Assembly (NCBI RefSeq): GCF_001956295.1
Contig: NZ_MRTD01000004.1
Span: 62,001 to 126,000, forward strand
Direction of reading: 5' to 3'
DNA: 64,000 nt
Origin: Paenibacillus sp. FSL A5-0031
GTDB taxonomy: Bacteria > Bacillota > Bacilli > Paenibacillales > Paenibacillaceae
This document shows, piece by piece, positions 63,356-64,000 of this stretch. The notes beneath the pieces are model-generated. The model saw only the letters and a list, made by a program, of their open reading frames with translations, was not told the DNA's origin and made no database searches. Both the position numbers and the translations under genes were made by a program. Every line of letters begins with the position of its first letter. Position 1 is the first letter of the stretch.

Positions 63356-64000
63356 CTACTCCTCATAAATCATTTTTCTCGTCATACCGCCATCAATTGT
63401 GATGTGGGTTCCGGTTACAAAATCATTTTGAGGGTCTGTTAGATACAAACATGCCCGTGCAATATCCTCCGGTTTACCTACCCGCTTAGACGGATGCTGC
63501 TCATGATCCACTGGGCGCAGCTTGCTGTAATCACCCGTTTCGATCCAACCTGGACATATTGCGTTAACCGTAATATGATCTGGGCCGAGCGATACCGCCA
63601 TCGCGTGGGTTAGCGAGAGAATCCCACCTTTGGATGCCGCATAGGCTTCTGAATTCGGTTCTGACATCATTGCTCTCGTAGAAGAAATGTTTACGATAGC
63701 TCCGCCGCCGGTTGTCCGCATCAACTTGGCAGCCTCACGCGTACAGACAAACGTCCCGCGCAGGTTCGTATTCACAACGCTGTCCCATTCATCAATGGAT
63801 AGGTCGTATGGCGACTTCCATATGCCAAACCCCGCATTGTTTATGACGATGTCTAATCTCCCGACAATCATTTCCAAATCACGCAGCATTTTAATAATGT
63901 CATCAGGTTTGCTCATATCGGCAGAAAGGGATAAAGAATCATAACCTGCCTCTTGCAGCAGCAAGCCGGTCTGCTCCAGTCCTTCTTCGTTTTTATCCAC
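63356..64000 (-). CDS. Short-chain dehydrogenase/reductase, 5' end outside window
   Basis: 214 residues are visible; the glycine-rich cofactor loop lies beyond base 64000. Seen are LDIVINNAGFGIW (NNAG), NISSTRAM with the catalytic Ser, YAASK with catalytic Tyr and Lys, VNAICPGWIETGD and the C-terminal FVTGTHITIDGGMTRKM, all classical SDR motifs. Substrate cannot be told from sequence (FabG/glucose dehydrogenase-like group). Confidence 0.9.
   Translation of the reverse strand: MDKNEEGLEQTGLLLQEAGYDSLSLSADMSKPDDIIKMLRDLEMIVGRLDIVINNAGFGIWKSPYDLSIDEWDSVVNTNLRGTFVCTREAAKLMRTTGGGAIVNISSTRAMMSEPNSEAYAASKGGILSLTHAMAVSLGPDHITVNAICPGWIETGDYSKLRPVDHEQHPSKRVGKPEDIARACLYLTDPQNDFVTGTHITIDGGMTRKMIYEE

Overview
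The window reads as chromosomal DNA of a spore-forming Bacillota, most likely Paenibacillus or a close relative. The grounds are strong GGAGG ribosome sites with frequent GTG and TTG starts, a caa3-oxidase cluster in the order ctaC-D-E-F-G with a DUF420 gene, a YhcN/YlaJ sporulation lipoprotein, a YtrA/YtrB operon, and large secreted carbohydrate enzymes beside AraC-type sensors and Lpl/Ytc-type ABC importers. This is judged from protein content only; no 16S gene is present.

Layout. (1) 1-18.6 kb is a polysaccharide-utilisation region. Two paralogous giant secreted GH29-like enzymes lie on the minus strand; the first is cut by the window edge and the second ends in cohesin plus dockerin modules. 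They are followed by a Gfo/Idh/MocA oxidoreductase and a membrane-bound AraC regulator, which is divergent from a permease-permease-binding lipoprotein importer. (2) 18.7-22.7 kb holds a membrane transporter and a DoxX / esterase / extradiol-dioxygenase operon, divergent from an XRE-cupin regulator. (3) 22.9-37.6 kb is an A+T-rich accessory island, nearly all on the minus strand. It carries a Panoptes-like pair (2TM-beta effector and minimal CRISPR polymerase), an orphan membrane protein, a three-gene ABC-3C system with a Cap4/DUF4297-like nuclease, a kinase, and a HEPN-motif gene transcribed behind a tRNA-like RNA from its own promoter. It also contains one IS3-family element with a target duplication, wrecks of IS3, IS66 and IS630 elements, and a tnsA gene broken by an in-frame amber codon. 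(4) 37.7-42.2 kb is a GntR(YtrA)-controlled ABC operon with two ATPases. (5) 42.4-47.8 kb is the caa3 cytochrome oxidase operon. (6) 48.1-52.3 kb holds a sporulation lipoprotein, a broken aldo/keto reductase, an HxlR regulator, a DUF421 membrane protein and a GTP cyclohydrolase II. (7) 52.4-62.2 kb is a second glycan operon, probably for arabinan or arabinose-containing polymers: binding lipoprotein, two permeases, GH43 and GH2, divergent from a secreted GH93/sialidase-fold enzyme with a ricin-type lectin. (8) 62.4-64 kb holds an inverted repeat, a tandem array of about 123 bp per unit, and a partial SDR gene.

The most interesting parts are the Panoptes-like pair at 23445-24447 and the tRNA-like RNA plus HEPN gene at 35474-36434. 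The first matches a recently described anti-phage architecture; the second is a combination I do not recognise. The glycan regions look co-regulated by carbon status, since a sequence matching the CcpA cre consensus precedes the first giant gene and cre-like sites flank the arabinan intergenic region.
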